This document shows positions 17,729 through 28,678 of a stretch of 64,000 nucleotides of DNA, one piece after another; position 1 is the first letter of the stretch; every line of letters begins with the position of its first letter. The translations under genes and the position numbers were made by a program. The notes under the pieces were generated by a model, which saw only the letters and a list, made by a program, of their open reading frames with translations, did not search any database and was not told where the DNA came from. The DNA lies in the NCBI RefSeq assembly GCF_003725735.1, contig NZ_RJTM01000026.1, positions 1 through 64,000 on the forward strand, given 5' to 3'. This DNA comes from Sinomicrobium pectinilyticum. GTDB lineage: Bacteria > Bacteroidota > Bacteroidia > Flavobacteriales > Flavobacteriaceae.

Positions 17729-19003
17729 TTATTGCATGGTATCCAGTTTGGATTTCAGCTCCTTGTACTTGGCATCTTCTCCTATAGACCCGTAAATGTT
17801 CATGAGGGTTTTTGTGGCTTCTACACTATTAGGATTCAGTTCCAGTATCTTTTCCAGGTAAGGGACAGCTTCTTTGTAAAGTCCTTCTCTTTTTGCCTTT
17901 AGTTCGTCATAACGCTTGTTATCTGCTTTGGAAGTTCCCAGGCTATTCATTTCATCCACTATGGCAACTTCTTCTCCCAGTATCAGCGAAGCCATATTCA
18001 TATAACTTGCTTCGTATTTCGGATCAAGTTCAATGGCCTTTTCATAATATTTCCTGGCTTGTTCCTTATCGCCCTGCTCTCCCGTAATAACACCGAGGTT
18101 ATAGTACAGCATTGCATTGTTGGGATCTTTTTGGATGGCCTGCTCCATAACTTCCTTAAACTTGTCTTTTTGTCCGAGCTTAATATAAAGGTTAGCTTCG
18201 GTCATAAGAAGGTTTACGTCTTCAGGATCTACTTTCCTTGCTTCCTTCACCGCTTCTATCGCTTTTTCATTATCTCCCTTTTGAGAATAGATCAATGCAA
18301 TATTTTTAACGATCTCGGGAAACCTGGATTCCGTTTTCTCGTCTTCGGGTTTTTCATGCGTCCCCGCTTTTACCATAAGGTCCCTTTGATCTTTGGGAAG
18401 TTCTTCCTTCTCTCCGGTTTCCTTGTTAGTAGCATAATATTTTACCGCTTCTCCGGTGTACCCGAGTTCCTTAAGTTCCTCGTAATATTTCAATGCCGTG
18501 TCATAATCTTCTCCGTTTACGGCACTCGAAGCTGCATAATACAGGTAATCCTGATTAGTGGTATCCAGCTGATATGCCATATACAATTTTTTGGCGGCCT
18601 CTGCATAATCCTGGTTTTGATTATCTTCTACTGCAGAATTCACCAGATCGGCAGAAATGGATTGAATCAGTTGGGAAGCTTCCCCGGTATATTTTTCACT
18701 ACCGCTCTCTTTTTCCACGGCTATGAGCTCTTTAAAGGACTCTACTGCCTTTTGGTAAGAAGCATCTGCATTTCCCCCGCTTTTTGCCTCTTCGTAGTTT
18801 AGTTTACCATCCAGAAAATAATACTGGGCCTTGTATTTATCGTCGGCAGAGGAAATCGAGGACTCGACACTCTCCAACGCACTTTTGGCTTCCGCTATGC
18901 TTCCTTTTTTCAACGCTTTCTCCGCATCTCTCAATTCTTTCTTCTGAGCTATGGATAAAGAAGAAATTAACAATGCAGAAAAAATAAAAATCTTTTTCTT
19001 CAT
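17729..19003 (-). CDS. Exported tetratricopeptide repeat protein, gyrA operon partner
   Basis: A 424-residue protein with a signal peptide (MKKKIFIFSALLISSLSIAQ) and several TPR units, e.g. 'ALIYSQKGDNEKAIEAVKEA' (about 236-255), 'MLYYNLGVITGEQGDKEQAR' and 'YYEKAIELDPKYEASYMNMA'. It probably acts as a periplasmic or surface protein-protein scaffold. The last part ('LGTSKADNKRYDELKAKREGLY') inserts a charged helix between repeats. It lies 109 bases downstream of gyrA on the same strand, an arrangement I recall from other Flavobacteriaceae. No role in DNA topology is implied. Confidence 0.85.
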   Translation of the reverse strand: MKKKIFIFSALLISSLSIAQKKELRDAEKALKKGSIAEAKSALESVESSISSADDKYKAQYYFLDGKLNYEEAKSGGNADASYQKAVESFKELIAVEKESGSEKYTGEASQLIQSISADLVNSAVEDNQNQDYAEAAKKLYMAYQLDTTNQDYLYYAASSAVNGEDYDTALKYYEELKELGYTGEAVKYYATNKETGEKEELPKDQRDLMVKAGTHEKPEDEKTESRFPEIVKNIALIYSQKGDNEKAIEAVKEARKVDPEDVNLLMTEANLYIKLGQKDKFKEVMEQAIQKDPNNAMLYYNLGVITGEQGDKEQARKYYEKAIELDPKYEASYMNMASLILGEEVAIVDEMNSLGTSKADNKRYDELKAKREGLYKEAVPYLEKILELNPNSVEATKTLMNIYGSIGEDAKYKELKSKLDTMQ

Positions 19004-19112
19004 GAGTCTTGAATTAAAATAGTTTCTTTTTTAATTATATCCGTTAAAACGGTTCAAGATTAGGTTTTATTTTTTTTAATTTCAATAAACTTAAGATAAT
19101 ATTTTAACAAAA

Positions 19113-21635
19113 CTAATCATTTGTTTCCACATCATCTATTTCGGTACCTTCAAATTCTTCACCATCGGCTTCCTCTTCACGCATTACTTTTGCAACGGCA
19201 GCAATAGAATCATTTCCTTTGATGTTGATAAGCCTTACTCCTTGCGTTGCCCGCCCCATAACACGTAAATCACTTACTTTTAAACGTATGGCAATACCGG
19301 ATTTATTAATGATCATCAGGTCATCCGTATCGGATACACTTTTTATCGCCACTAATTTACCGGTTTTTTCTGTAATGGAAATAGTTTTCACACCTTTTCC
19401 ACCTCGATTTGTGATTCTGTATATCGGACTGCCATCTTCCGGATCATCGATAAAAGTCCGTTTACCATAACCGTTTTCGGATACGACCAGTACACTTTCT
19501 TCCTGTGAATTATTGATTGTTATCATCCCTACCACTTCGTCTGAAGCATCCGCAAGAGTAATACCACGTACACCGGAAGCATTTCTTCCCATAGGCCGGG
19601 TCTTCTCTTCTTCAAAACGCACTGCCTTACCGGACCTTACCGCAAGCATCACCTGGCTGTTCCCGGTAGTAAGTCTTGCTTCCAACAATTCGTCATCTTC
19701 ACGTATGGTAATGGCATTAATACCATTCTGTCGCGGTCGTGAATATTGCTCCAAAGAAGTTTTCTTAACGATCCCTTTTTTGGTAGCCATTATCACATAA
19801 TGATTATTGATGTATTCTGTGTCCTTCAGGTCCTGTGTACAGATAAATGCTTTTACCTTATCTTCCTGTTCTATATTGATAAGGTTCTGGATAGCCCTTC
19901 CTTTGGAAGTTCGCGTACCCTCGGGAATTTCATAGACCCGGAGCCAGAAACATTTACCCTTTTGGGTAAAGAACAGCATATACTGGTGATTTGTCCCTAC
20001 AAACAGATGTTCCAGAAAATCCTCGTTCCTTGTAGTAGATGCTTTTTGGCCTACACCTCCCCTGTTCTGTGTTTTGTATTCGGACAGCGAGGTTCTTTTA
20101 ATGTAACCGGCATGCGAGATGGTAATTACCACCTGCTCGTCCGGGATCATATCTTCAATACTTAGATCCCCTCCGGCATACTCTATGGTAGATCTTCTGG
20201 GATCTCCGTACTTATCCTTGATTTCGTGGAGTTCTTCTTTGATAATCTCCATTCTTCGTTCCTTACGTGCCAGAATATCCTTCAGTTCTTCTATAAGTTT
20301 TATGATCTCTTCGTATTCCGTACGCAGCTTGTCTTGCTCCAGTCCGGTGAGCTGTCGTAGTCTCATTTCTACGATTGCCCTGGCCTGTACCTCGGAAAGA
20401 GAGAAACGTTCCATCAGTTTCTCACGGGCCTCTTCACCATTGCTGGATGCCCGGATAAGGGCAATTACTTCATCTATATTGTCGGAAGCTATGATAAGTC
20501 CCTCCAGGATATGTGCTCTCTCTTCTGCTTTTTTAAGCTCGTATTCCGTTCTGCGCACCACAACTTCGTGACGATGTTCCACGAAATGGTGAATCATATC
20601 CTTGAGGTTGAGCAGTTGCGGTCGCCCGGCAACAAGTGCAATATTATTAACACTGAAAGAAGACTGCAGCGCAGTGTATTTGTATAACGTATTCAGAACA
20701 ATGTTTGGTATCGCATCTCTTTTCAATACATAAACGATACGCATCCCTTTCCGGTCCGATTCATCCCGGATATTGGCAATACCTTCCAGTTTCTTATCGT
20801 TAACAAGCTCTGCGGTTTTCTTGATCATCTCCGCCTTGTTTACCTGGTAAGGAATCTCTGTAACCACGATACACTCACGGCCCTGTACTTCCTCTATTGT
20901 GGCTCTGGCACGGATAACTACCCGTCCCTTCCCGGTTTTGAATGCTTCCCTTACCCCGTCATAACCGTAGATAATGCCCCCGGTCGGAAAATCCGGGGCT
21001 TTGATGTGCTGTATCAGCTCATCGATTTCAATATCGTTGTTGTCGATATAAGCTATGGTTCCGTCTATGACCTCTGCCAGGTTGTGGGGAGGCATATTGG
21101 TTGCCATACCCACCGCAATACCGGAAGCTCCGTTTACAAGAAGGTTTGGTACCCGGGTAGGCAATACCGTCGGTTCCTGTAGAGTATCGTCAAAATTCAG
21201 GGAATGATCTACTGTCTCTTTGTCTATATCTGCCAACATGTCTTCCGAGATCTTCCTCATCCTTGCCTCGGTATAACGCATTGCAGCAGGCGGGTCACCA
21301 TCAACGGAACCGAAGTTCCCCTGTCCGTCCACCATCATATAACGAAGGCTCCATTCCTGAGCCATCCTTACCATAGTATCGTAAACCGAACTGTCCCCGT
21401 GCGGGTGGTACTTACCCAAAACCTCTCCTACTATTCTAGCCGACTTCTTATACGACCGGTTACTCAATACGCCCAGTTCATACATTCCGAACAGGACCCT
21501 TCTGTGTACCGGCTTTAATCCGTCCCTCACATCCGGAAGGGCACGTGACACAATGACCGACATCGAATAATCGATGTAAGCCGACTTCATCTCATCTTCA
21601 ATATTAATAGGTATCAGCTTTTCTCCTTCTGCCAT
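19113..21635 (-). CDS. gyrA: DNA gyrase subunit A
   Basis: An 840-residue breakage-reunion subunit of gyrase. The catalytic tyrosine is Tyr121 in 'RYTEARM'. The quinolone-resistance region '[19 protein letters not shown]' keeps Ser82 and Asp86 at the positions of E. coli Ser83 and Asp87, so it looks wild type for quinolone sensitivity. The C-terminal beta-pinwheel repeats begin near residue 500. The GyrA box reads 'QNRGGVG', differing from QRRGGKG but in the expected place. The acidic tail ('[21 protein letters not shown]' region) is normal. Identification as GyrA rather than ParC rests on this box and tail. Confidence 0.96.
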   Translation of the reverse strand: MAEGEKLIPINIEDEMKSAYIDYSMSVIVSRALPDVRDGLKPVHRRVLFGMYELGVLSNRSYKKSARIVGEVLGKYHPHGDSSVYDTMVRMAQEWSLRYMMVDGQGNFGSVDGDPPAAMRYTEARMRKISEDMLADIDKETVDHSLNFDDTLQEPTVLPTRVPNLLVNGASGIAVGMATNMPPHNLAEVIDGTIAYIDNNDIEIDELIQHIKAPDFPTGGIIYGYDGVREAFKTGKGRVVIRARATIEEVQGRECIVVTEIPYQVNKAEMIKKTAELVNDKKLEGIANIRDESDRKGMRIVYVLKRDAIPNIVLNTLYKYTALQSSFSVNNIALVAGRPQLLNLKDMIHHFVEHRHEVVVRRTEYELKKAEERAHILEGLIIASDNIDEVIALIRASSNGEEAREKLMERFSLSEVQARAIVEMRLRQLTGLEQDKLRTEYEEIIKLIEELKDILARKERRMEIIKEELHEIKDKYGDPRRSTIEYAGGDLSIEDMIPDEQVVITISHAGYIKRTSLSEYKTQNRGGVGQKASTTRNEDFLEHLFVGTNHQYMLFFTQKGKCFWLRVYEIPEGTRTSKGRAIQNLINIEQEDKVKAFICTQDLKDTEYINNHYVIMATKKGIVKKTSLEQYSRPRQNGINAITIREDDELLEARLTTGNSQVMLAVRSGKAVRFEEEKTRPMGRNASGVRGITLADASDEVVGMITINNSQEESVLVVSENGYGKRTFIDDPEDGSPIYRITNRGGKGVKTISITEKTGKLVAIKSVSDTDDLMIINKSGIAIRLKVSDLRVMGRATQGVRLINIKGNDSIAAVAKVMREEEADGEEFEGTEIDDVETND

Positions 21636-22150
21636 ATTAAAAAAATTAATTATACAGGTTTAATTTCAAATCGAGCCAATATACGGATTTTATCCACTTC
21701 CCCTGAGCAAAACCCTTTCCTTTTTTAAGTATTTTATTAACAGCAACAACACAACAGGGATAGCATTTTTTTCCTGTTGATAACCAGTATATTTGCACTT
21801 TCACGGTATTTCCGGGCAAATGAGTAAAACCGTGTGCATACCGGTTTTAATGGAGCATTACAACATCTCTGCAAAGTCCTGCAAAGGTGTTTTTCATCAC
21901 GGGAGGTAAAGAAAACGAAAGGGTACGCACACAAGGGCCCACCAACCCCTGCACCGGTATCCCGGAAACCGTTAATAAAATGCACGTTAAAAATTTTTGT
22001 TTTTCATAGATTTTTCGTCTATTAGCAGTACGTTCCACCTCAAAGGGTATGGTTTTTGTAATATCGTTGTAGATTTTTATTATTTTTAAACCTGTTCCCC
22101 GTAACCATACCTTTTATTGATGCCGGGGATATTCGAAAGGAGACAAAATT
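21636..22150. other. 515-bp divergent intergenic region between gyrA and clpC
   Basis: No convincing gene. On the plus strand it contains a TATATTTG -7 box (21788-21795). Just after it, the segment TAAAACCG (21825-21832) can pair either backwards with CACGGT-containing sequence (21802-21807) or forwards with CGGTTTTA (21842-21849), that is, two competing hairpins. There is a repeated CTGCAAAG, and close to clpC an inverted repeat AAAGGGTATGGTT (22042-22054) / AACCATACCTTTT (22103-22115). Short ORFs in this gap on both strands have no recognisable product. It may encode a small RNA or a long regulatory leader of clpC. Confidence 0.4.
21788..21795 (+). promoter_or_regulatory. Promoter -7 box far upstream of clpC
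   Basis: TATATTTG, an exact TAnnTTTG match, 356 bases before the clpC start. It implies either a long 5' leader or a separate small transcript. No TTTG at the optimal -33 position. Confidence 0.4.
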
Positions 22151-24703
22151 ATGGATGACAATTTTTCACCGAGAGTAAAAGATGTTATTGCTTATAGCAA
22201 GGAAGAGGCACTTCGTCTCGGACATGATTTTATAGGCACGGAACACCTTATGCTTGGACTACTGCGCGACGGTAGTGGCAAAGCAATCAACATACTTAAT
22301 GCAATGGATGTGGACCTGGATGTGCTGCGGAGAAAAGTGGAAATACTGAGTCCGGCTAATTCAAGCTCTGCTTTTGTTGCCAACGACAAAAAGAATTTAC
22401 ATCTTACCAGACAAGCGGAACGCGCTTTAAAGACAACATTCCTGGAAGCCAAACTCTTTCAGAGTTCTTCCATAAACACAGCGCACCTTTTGCTCTGTAT
22501 ACTAAGAAATGAAAACGACCCTACCACTAAATTACTGAACAAGCTTAAAGTAGATTACGATGGGGTCAAAGAACAATTTAAGTTTATGAGTGCAAGCGAA
22601 GACGAATACATAGACCTGCCTTCCGCCGAATCTTTTTCGGATGAACCGGGAGCTGCGGATGAACCTTCAAGGGACAACCCTTTCAACAATCCTTCCGGGG
22701 GCAAATCCACCAAAAAATCCAAGACCCCGGTCCTGGACAATTTCGGGCGTGATTTGACACAACTGGCCGAAGAAGGCAAACTGGACCCCGTAGTAGGAAG
22801 AGAAAAGGAAATAGAAAGGGTATCGCAGATACTCAGCAGGAGAAAGAAAAACAACCCGCTGCTGGTCGGGGAACCCGGTGTTGGTAAAAGTGCCATTGCC
22901 GAGGGTCTGGCCCTGAGGATTGTTAAGAAGAAAGTTTCCAGGATACTGTACAATAAACGTGTGGTTACCCTGGACCTGGCCTCGCTCGTGGCCGGAACCA
23001 AATACCGCGGACAGTTCGAAGAAAGGATGAAAGCCGTGATGAACGAGCTGGAAAAGAATGATGACATCATTCTCTTTATCGACGAGATCCACACTATAGT
23101 GGGTGCCGGCGGTGCCACGGGAAGTCTGGATGCATCCAACATGTTCAAACCGGCCCTTGCCAGGGGTGAAATTCAATGTGTAGGAGCTACCACCCTGGAT
23201 GAATACCGGCAGTATATCGAAAAAGACGGGGCCCTGGAACGACGTTTCCAGAAGGTTATCGTAGAACCTACTTCGGTAGAGGAAACCATAGAGATCCTGC
23301 ACAATATTAAAGAAAAATACGAAGAGCACCACAATGTGAACTACACGGAAGAAGCCATAGAGGCCTGTGTAAAACTCACAAACAGATATATGACGGACCG
23401 TTACCTCCCGGACAAAGCTATAGATGCACTGGACGAGGCAGGGTCCAGGGTACATATCACCAATATGCAGGTACCCAAACAGATCCTGGAACTCGAAAAA
23501 CAGCTCGAAGATGTACGGGTCCTCAAAAATTCGGTCGTAAAAAAACAGAAATACGAGGAAGCGGCCAAGTTACGTGACGATGAAAAACGCCTGGAAAAAG
23601 ACCTTGCTACTGCCCAGGAAAAATGGGAGGAAGAAAGCAAACTTCACAGGGAAACCGTTACCGAAGACAATGTTGCTGACGTAGTGTCCATGATGAGCGG
23701 TGTACCTGTAAACCGCATAGCCCAGGCAGAAAGCAGCAAACTGGCAAAACTTCCGGAACTTATCAAAGGTAAGGTTATCGGGCAGGATGAAGCCGTCGGT
23801 AAAGTGGTTAAGGCCATCCAGAGAAACCGGGCGGGGCTTAAGGACCCCAATAAACCGATAGGATCGTTTATTTTCCTCGGTCAGACCGGTGTGGGAAAAA
23901 CGCAGCTGGCCAAAGTACTCGCAAAAGAACTGTTTGATTCCGAAGATTCTCTGGTACGTATCGATATGAGTGAATATATGGAGAAATTCGCCATATCCAG
24001 ACTGATCGGAGCACCTCCCGGATACGTGGGGTATGAAGAAGGCGGACAACTTACGGAAAAAGTACGCAGAAAACCATACGCAGTTATTCTTCTCGACGAG
24101 GTGGAAAAAGCGCATCCGGATGTATTTAACATGCTGCTCCAGGTATTGGATGACGGGTATCTGACCGATAGTCTCGGAAGAAAAGTGGATTTCAGGAATA
24201 CCATTATAATAATGACCTCCAATATCGGGGCCCGCCAGATCAAAGATTTTGGTCAGGGCGTTGGTTTTGGTACGGCGGCAAAAAAGGCCCAGGCAGATGA
24301 CTATCAGAAAAGTGTTATTGAAAATGCCCTCAAAAAAGCTTTTGCCCCGGAATTCCTGAACCGTATTGACGATGTGGTTGTCTTTAATCCTCTCGAAAGA
24401 GAAGATATCCACAAGATCATCGATATCGAACTCGAAAGGCTTTACGTTCGCATCAAAGACATCGGCTATAATCTTAAGCTAAGTGATGCGGCCAAGGATT
24501 ATATCGCGGAAAAAGGATTTGACAAACAATATGGTGCGCGTCCGCTCAAAAGGGCTATTCAGAAATATATAGAGGATACCCTTGCGGAGGAGATCATCAC
24601 TTCCAAACTTGCAGAAGGTGACAGCATCTTTATGGACCTCGACAAGGAGAAGGATGAACTTACCGTAGCCATCAGAAAAGCGGAAGAACCTACCAACAGT
24701 TAA
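22151..24703 (+). CDS. clpC: ATP-dependent Clp protease ATP-binding subunit ClpC
   Basis: An 850-residue Hsp100 unfoldase that feeds ClpP. N-terminal Clp_N double repeat ('[20 protein letters not shown]', '[20 protein letters not shown]'), an acidic linker, AAA-1 with 'GEPGVGKSA' (about 240-248), a UVR segment '[20 protein letters not shown]' (about 463-482) in place of the ClpB coiled coil, AAA-2 with 'GQTGVGKTQ' (about 577-585) and the C-terminal D2 domain. The UVR motif separates it from ClpA and ClpB. It starts after 'aaaggagac', a good ribosome site for this phylum. It has no ctsR/mcsAB neighbours, unlike Firmicutes. Confidence 0.96.
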   Translation: MDDNFSPRVKDVIAYSKEEALRLGHDFIGTEHLMLGLLRDGSGKAINILNAMDVDLDVLRRKVEILSPANSSSAFVANDKKNLHLTRQAERALKTTFLEAKLFQSSSINTAHLLLCILRNENDPTTKLLNKLKVDYDGVKEQFKFMSASEDEYIDLPSAESFSDEPGAADEPSRDNPFNNPSGGKSTKKSKTPVLDNFGRDLTQLAEEGKLDPVVGREKEIERVSQILSRRKKNNPLLVGEPGVGKSAIAEGLALRIVKKKVSRILYNKRVVTLDLASLVAGTKYRGQFEERMKAVMNELEKNDDIILFIDEIHTIVGAGGATGSLDASNMFKPALARGEIQCVGATTLDEYRQYIEKDGALERRFQKVIVEPTSVEETIEILHNIKEKYEEHHNVNYTEEAIEACVKLTNRYMTDRYLPDKAIDALDEAGSRVHITNMQVPKQILELEKQLEDVRVLKNSVVKKQKYEEAAKLRDDEKRLEKDLATAQEKWEEESKLHRETVTEDNVADVVSMMSGVPVNRIAQAESSKLAKLPELIKGKVIGQDEAVGKVVKAIQRNRAGLKDPNKPIGSFIFLGQTGVGKTQLAKVLAKELFDSEDSLVRIDMSEYMEKFAISRLIGAPPGYVGYEEGGQLTEKVRRKPYAVILLDEVEKAHPDVFNMLLQVLDDGYLTDSLGRKVDFRNTIIIMTSNIGARQIKDFGQGVGFGTAAKKAQADDYQKSVIENALKKAFAPEFLNRIDDVVVFNPLEREDIHKIIDIELERLYVRIKDIGYNLKLSDAAKDYIAEKGFDKQYGARPLKRAIQKYIEDTLAEEIITSKLAEGDSIFMDLDKEKDELTVAIRKAEEPTNS

Positions 24704-24730
24704 TATTCGTATAACTGCCATTAACTACAG

Positions 24731-24774
24731 AGCCGTACTTTGACATTTTCGTTTAAAGTACGGCTTTCTTTTTT
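24731..24774 (+). terminator. Terminator of clpC
   Basis: Perfect 11-base stem AGCCGTACTTT (24731-24741) / AAAGTACGGCT (24755-24765) followed by TTCTTTTTT. Confidence 0.85.
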
Positions 24775-24873
24775 ACAGGAATCCTGTCGCAAAAGGGACC
24801 ATGCGTCATCCCGCAAAAAGATAACAATAGATTTACAACTTTTTCTTTTAAAATTTTGATATATTGTAGTTTA

Positions 24874-24887
24874 TTTGCCGCGGCAAA
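24874..24887. promoter_or_regulatory. Perfect 14-bp palindrome upstream of the RimB-RimK gene
   Basis: TTTGCCGCGGCAAA, ending 29 bases before the start codon and standing out as GC-rich in an AT-rich leader. With no loop it cannot form a good RNA hairpin, so a dimeric DNA-binding protein site is the more likely reading. The regulator is unknown. Confidence 0.4.
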
Positions 24888-24916
24888 AAAGCAACCTTAT
24901 TACATAAAAACATACC

Positions 24917-26308
24917 ATGACAGAAAATAAAACCATCGTTGGAAGTGAAGAGTGGGTTGCCCTCCCCCAACTCCAGATTCCCGCAATAAAAGTACGTGTA
25001 GACAGCGGGGCAAAAACTTCTGCCCTTCATGCGGTAAACATTAACCCGTTTCAGCGAAATAATGAAACATGGGTAACCTTCGATGTTTTTCCCATTCAGA
25101 ATAACGGCAAAAAACTTATCCACTGCGAAGCACTTGCTATCGACAAAAGAGTTGTAAAAAGTTCTACCGGAAACCGGGAAAACCGGTATGTAATCCGGAC
25201 TGCCCTGCACATTAACGGTTCCTCATGGGATATTGAACTCACACTTACGAACAGGGACAGCATGGGATACCGTATGCTGCTTGGCAGGGAAGCCATGATG
25301 GGCCGCATGCTCGTCGATCCTGAAAGCAGCTTTTTACTTGGTGAAATGTCCGACGAAGATGTGGAGAGTAAATACAAACTTAAAGTGGAAAGCCGTCACG
25401 GACTGAAAATAGGAGTCCTTGCAAGCAATCCGGACCTTTACAGTAACCGCAGGATTATCGAGGCGGGAGAACGAAGAGGCCACGATGTACGTTTTTTCAA
25501 CATCCGTCAGTGCTATATGAAACTGGATGCCAAAACCCCCGAGATACATTACAGGGGGGGAAAAATCCTCAATGACCTGGATGCCGTAATCCCCCGTATC
25601 CGTCCGGCCATGACGTTCTACGGCTGCGCTCTCACCAGGCAGTTCGAATCCCTTAAAATATTTTGCCTGAACAGTGCCGCTGCCATAAGCCAGTCCAGGG
25701 ACAAATTGTTTTCCCTGCAATTACTGCTTAACAACGGTATTGACATCCCCACCACGGGATTTGCCAATTCTCCGCTGGACACTAACGACCTTATTAAAAT
25801 GGTTGGAGGTTCCCCTCTTATCATTAAACTGCTGGAAGGCACCCAGGGCAAAGGGGTCGTCCTCGCAGAAACCAAAAAGGCCGCAGAAAGTGTAATCAAT
25901 GCCTTCAAGAGTCTTAATGCGAATATCCTGGTACAGGAATTCATCAAAGAAGCTAACGGTAAGGACATCCGCTGTTTTGTTATAGACGGCAAAGTTGTTG
26001 CCGCCATGCAAAGGGAAGCTCCTCCCGGAGAATTCCGTGCCAATATGCACCTGGGAGGTACGGCTTCATTGATAAAGGTAACCGCAGAAGAAAAAAGAAT
26101 TGCAGTAAAAGCGGCAAAAGCCATGGGACTTCAGGTTGCCGGGGTGGATATCATCCGTTCTTCCAAAGGACCGTTGCTCCTGGAAGTAAATTCTTCTCCG
26201 GGCCTCGAAGGCATCGAAACCGCTACAGAAAAAGATATTGCTTCCCTGATGATCCGGGCTATCGAAAAATACCTGAAATACAATCCGAGGGAATACGAGC
26301 AATCGTAA
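24917..26308 (+). CDS. Fusion of RimB-like retropepsin-fold protease and RimK-like ATP-grasp glutamate ligase
   Basis: A 463-residue two-domain protein. Residues 1-150 match the RimB / 'ATP-dependent zinc protease' family (PF05618-like), with '[14 protein letters not shown]' (27-39) carrying the Asp29-Ser-Gly aspartyl-protease triad, and '[15 protein letters not shown]' later. From about 160 ('[26 protein letters not shown]' region) to 455 it is RimK-like ATP-grasp: '[15 protein letters not shown]', '[19 protein letters not shown]', '[26 protein letters not shown]' parts. RimK adds glutamates to ribosomal protein S6 in E. coli, and RimB can process such tails. Having both on one chain suggests an add-and-trim enzyme. 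The actual target is not proven here. Confidence 0.85.
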   Translation: MTENKTIVGSEEWVALPQLQIPAIKVRVDSGAKTSALHAVNINPFQRNNETWVTFDVFPIQNNGKKLIHCEALAIDKRVVKSSTGNRENRYVIRTALHINGSSWDIELTLTNRDSMGYRMLLGREAMMGRMLVDPESSFLLGEMSDEDVESKYKLKVESRHGLKIGVLASNPDLYSNRRIIEAGERRGHDVRFFNIRQCYMKLDAKTPEIHYRGGKILNDLDAVIPRIRPAMTFYGCALTRQFESLKIFCLNSAAAISQSRDKLFSLQLLLNNGIDIPTTGFANSPLDTNDLIKMVGGSPLIIKLLEGTQGKGVVLAETKKAAESVINAFKSLNANILVQEFIKEANGKDIRCFVIDGKVVAAMQREAPPGEFRANMHLGGTASLIKVTAEEKRIAVKAAKAMGLQVAGVDIIRSSKGPLLLEVNSSPGLEGIETATEKDIASLMIRAIEKYLKYNPREYEQS

Positions 26309-26314
26309 ATATCC

Positions 26315-26349
26315 GAAAGAGGTTGTTTTTCTGACAAACCACCTCTTTC
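26315..26349 (+). terminator. Stem-loop after the RimB-RimK gene, probable terminator
   Basis: Stem GAAAGAGGT (26315-26323) / ACCTCTTTC (26341-26349), extended inwards by GTTT/AAAC after one mismatch. The following tract is C/T-rich rather than pure T, so termination may be partial. Confidence 0.5.
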
Positions 26350-26555
26350 CTCCCCCCTTTCTCCACACCTATAGCATTTTGAGGGTGTTACATCCCCCTT
26401 TCTTTTAGGGTGAAAAGCTTTTTCTTCGGAAATATATGCCTTTCGTCTAGTTTTTTTCCGTTTCCTTCACAGCTAATTTATTTTCGTACCGTCCTTTCAA
26501 AACAACCTGATACTTTTTTGATATACCTTTTTAACCGGGAAACAGCCCGTTCATT

Positions 26556-26942
26556 ATGCCAAAAAGAGTAAAACTGGACTTTGGATATCTCGAATTTTAC
26601 GAGAACTTCGTCATTGCGGAAATAAATGAAGGGATACATCTTGTATCCGAGCAAAATAATATACTGCTTTCTCTCTGTCTCAAGAATTTCAGGAACAAAC
26701 CCTTCGGGTTTATTTCCAACAGGATATACTCTTATTCCATTGATCCCTTTATCTATCTTGAAGCAGAAAAAATAGAGAATTTTGTAGCCATTGCAATTGT
26801 GGTCACTACGTCCGCTCAAAGGCTCAGTTCCAGGATCGAAGAATTATTTTGCAAGAAGCCCTTTCAGTACTTCTATAACCTGGAAACTGCCAAAAGCTGG
26901 ATACGCGACCGCGTAAATGCTTCCGGGGTCACTCTCGATTAA
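26556..26942 (+). CDS. Conserved flavobacterial protein, STAS/SpoIIAA-like
   Basis: A 128-residue cytoplasmic protein without signal peptide. The centre 'NKPFGFISNRIYSYSIDPFI' then 'YLEAEKIENFVAIAIVV' and the end 'FCKKPFQYFYNLETAKSW' are characteristic of a family seen widely in Flavobacteriaceae and annotated as STAS/SEC14-like or hypothetical. It alternates short strands and helices, as in SpoIIAA folds. No phosphorylatable-serine partner kinase is nearby. It stands between convergent hutH and the RimB-RimK gene. Function unknown. Confidence 0.75.
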   Translation: MPKRVKLDFGYLEFYENFVIAEINEGIHLVSEQNNILLSLCLKNFRNKPFGFISNRIYSYSIDPFIYLEAEKIENFVAIAIVVTTSAQRLSSRIEELFCKKPFQYFYNLETAKSWIRDRVNASGVTLD

Positions 26943-27043
26943 ACGGGAAAACCAAAAAATGATGACATAGCCACAACCGGCCTGTATCGCCTTCAGGCAT
27001 TCTACTTACACTTTCAGACTTTTATTATAGTAACCTGCTCCGC

Positions 27044-28555
27044 CTAATCCGTCAACATTTCTTCTCCTATACCGTAATCTTTTAAAAAGGCTATGGCGTT
27101 TGCTATATCATCATGCAATATCCTGTCCTGACTGATAAACGGCACCTTTTCCCGGAAACTTTTCAGGAATTCCTCCAGGAACGGTGATGTTTTCACAGGC
27201 TCACGAAACACCAGGGCCTGTGATGCGTTGAGCAACTCAATAGCGAGGATACGCTCTACATTATCCATTAACCTAAGGCATTTGGTAGCCGCATTAGCCC
27301 CCATACTTACGTGGTCTTCCTGTCCGTTGGAAGAAACAATACTGTCTATACTCGCCGGTGTAGCAAGCTGTTTATTCTGACTTACAATACTCGCAGCCGT
27401 GTATTGCGGTATCATTAGCCCCGAATTAAGTCCCGGGTCGTTTATCAGAAAAGCCGGTAATCCCCTGAGCCCCGAAACCAGTTGATACGTTCTCCGTTCC
27501 GAAATATTTCCCAGTTCCGCCATGGCTATGGCCAGATAATCCAGGGCAAGTGCGAGCGTCTGTCCGTGAAAATTCCCTCCCGATAATATTTTATCTTCAT
27601 CGAGGAATATATTGGGATTGTCCGTAACCGAATTGATCTCTGTTTTAAAAGTTTTCCGGACAAAGTTCAACGTATCTTTTGTAGCCCCGTGCACCTGTGG
27701 CATGCAACGGAACGAATACGGGTCCTGCACATGTTTCTTTTTCCGGGCGATAAGTTCACTCCCCCTGAGAAAACCGGAGATCCTTTCGGCCGTCTTCACC
27801 TGTCCGCGATGGGGCCTTATAAGATGAATAGAAGCATCAAAAGGCTCTATCCTTCCGTCATAAGCCTCCAGCGAAATACTCCCTATGAGATCGGCCAGGT
27901 AAGATAGTTTATAAGAACGTATCACCAGTGAGATCCCGTACGCACTCATAAACTGTGTTCCGTTTAACAAGGCGAGACCTTCCTTAGACTGTAATTCTAC
28001 GGGAGACCAGTTCATAATTCCCATTATTTCATCGGCAGTCACGACCTTTCCCCGGTAGTATACTTCTCCTTTCCCTATCAGGGGCAATGCCAGATGTGCC
28101 AGAGGAGCCAGGTCTCCCGAAGCTCCGAGCGATCCCTGAGTGTACACCACGGGAATAATATCATTGTTGTAAAAATCAATCAGTCTTTGCGCTGTGGACA
28201 ACTGAACCCCACTATAGCCATAGGAAAGGGACTGTACTTTGAGAAGCAACATCAGTTTTACAATATCCACGGGCACTTTTTCCCCGGTCCCGCAAGCATG
28301 GGACATGACCAGGTTTTCCTGTAACCTGTTCAGGTGTTCCCCGGAAATCTTAATATTGTACAACGATCCGAACCCCGTATTAATACCGTAAATGGGTTCT
28401 TTTTGGTTTTTCAGTTTTTCATCCAGATACGCCCTGCACTTTTTTATATTAAGCTTGGCTTCTTCAGAAAGTGCTATCTTTTTGTTATTGCGGACAATAT
28501 CCAGTATCTGCTCCAAATTCAGTATGTCCGTGCATATATAATGTGTATCCTTCAT
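27044..28555 (-). CDS. hutH: Histidine ammonia-lyase (HutH family)
   Basis: A 503-residue MIO-containing lyase converting L-histidine to urocanate and ammonia. The Ala145-Ser146-Gly147 triad in 'GSLGASGDLAPLAH' cyclises to the MIO cofactor. Histidine-type residues are present: 'LVMSHACGTGE' (83-91) and 'GQEDHVSMG', which favour HAL over PAL/TAL. Other hut genes (hutU, hutI, hutG) are absent nearby, so it is either a lone hut gene or makes urocanate or an aromatic acrylate for another purpose. It lies 123 bases downstream of nnr on the same strand with no terminator between, so co-transcription is possible. Confidence 0.92.
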   Translation of the reverse strand: MKDTHYICTDILNLEQILDIVRNNKKIALSEEAKLNIKKCRAYLDEKLKNQKEPIYGINTGFGSLYNIKISGEHLNRLQENLVMSHACGTGEKVPVDIVKLMLLLKVQSLSYGYSGVQLSTAQRLIDFYNNDIIPVVYTQGSLGASGDLAPLAHLALPLIGKGEVYYRGKVVTADEIMGIMNWSPVELQSKEGLALLNGTQFMSAYGISLVIRSYKLSYLADLIGSISLEAYDGRIEPFDASIHLIRPHRGQVKTAERISGFLRGSELIARKKKHVQDPYSFRCMPQVHGATKDTLNFVRKTFKTEINSVTDNPNIFLDEDKILSGGNFHGQTLALALDYLAIAMAELGNISERRTYQLVSGLRGLPAFLINDPGLNSGLMIPQYTAASIVSQNKQLATPASIDSIVSSNGQEDHVSMGANAATKCLRLMDNVERILAIELLNASQALVFREPVKTSPFLEEFLKSFREKVPFISQDRILHDDIANAIAFLKDYGIGEEMLTD

Positions 28556-28678
28556 TCCGGTAGAGGTTCAAAAATCGGTCAAAATTCCACATTCAAACCA
28601 AAAAATCCAAGTTTTTATTGCTAATTATTTATTATGGAAAGCAAAAACTGAAAAATTGTGATTTTATCTGTCCTTTTC

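Noticed and set aside
21737-22038. Several overlapping ORFs of 60-80 codons on both strands in the gyrA-clpC gap
   Set aside because: They overlap each other in different frames, have no recognisable product and no ribosome site, and sit where regulatory sequence is expected.
15030-24703. The two large Clp ATPases as recent paralogues
   Set aside because: The 15.0 kb gene has the ClpB coiled-coil middle domain and the 22.1 kb gene has the UVR motif of ClpC; they are distinct, widely conserved families.
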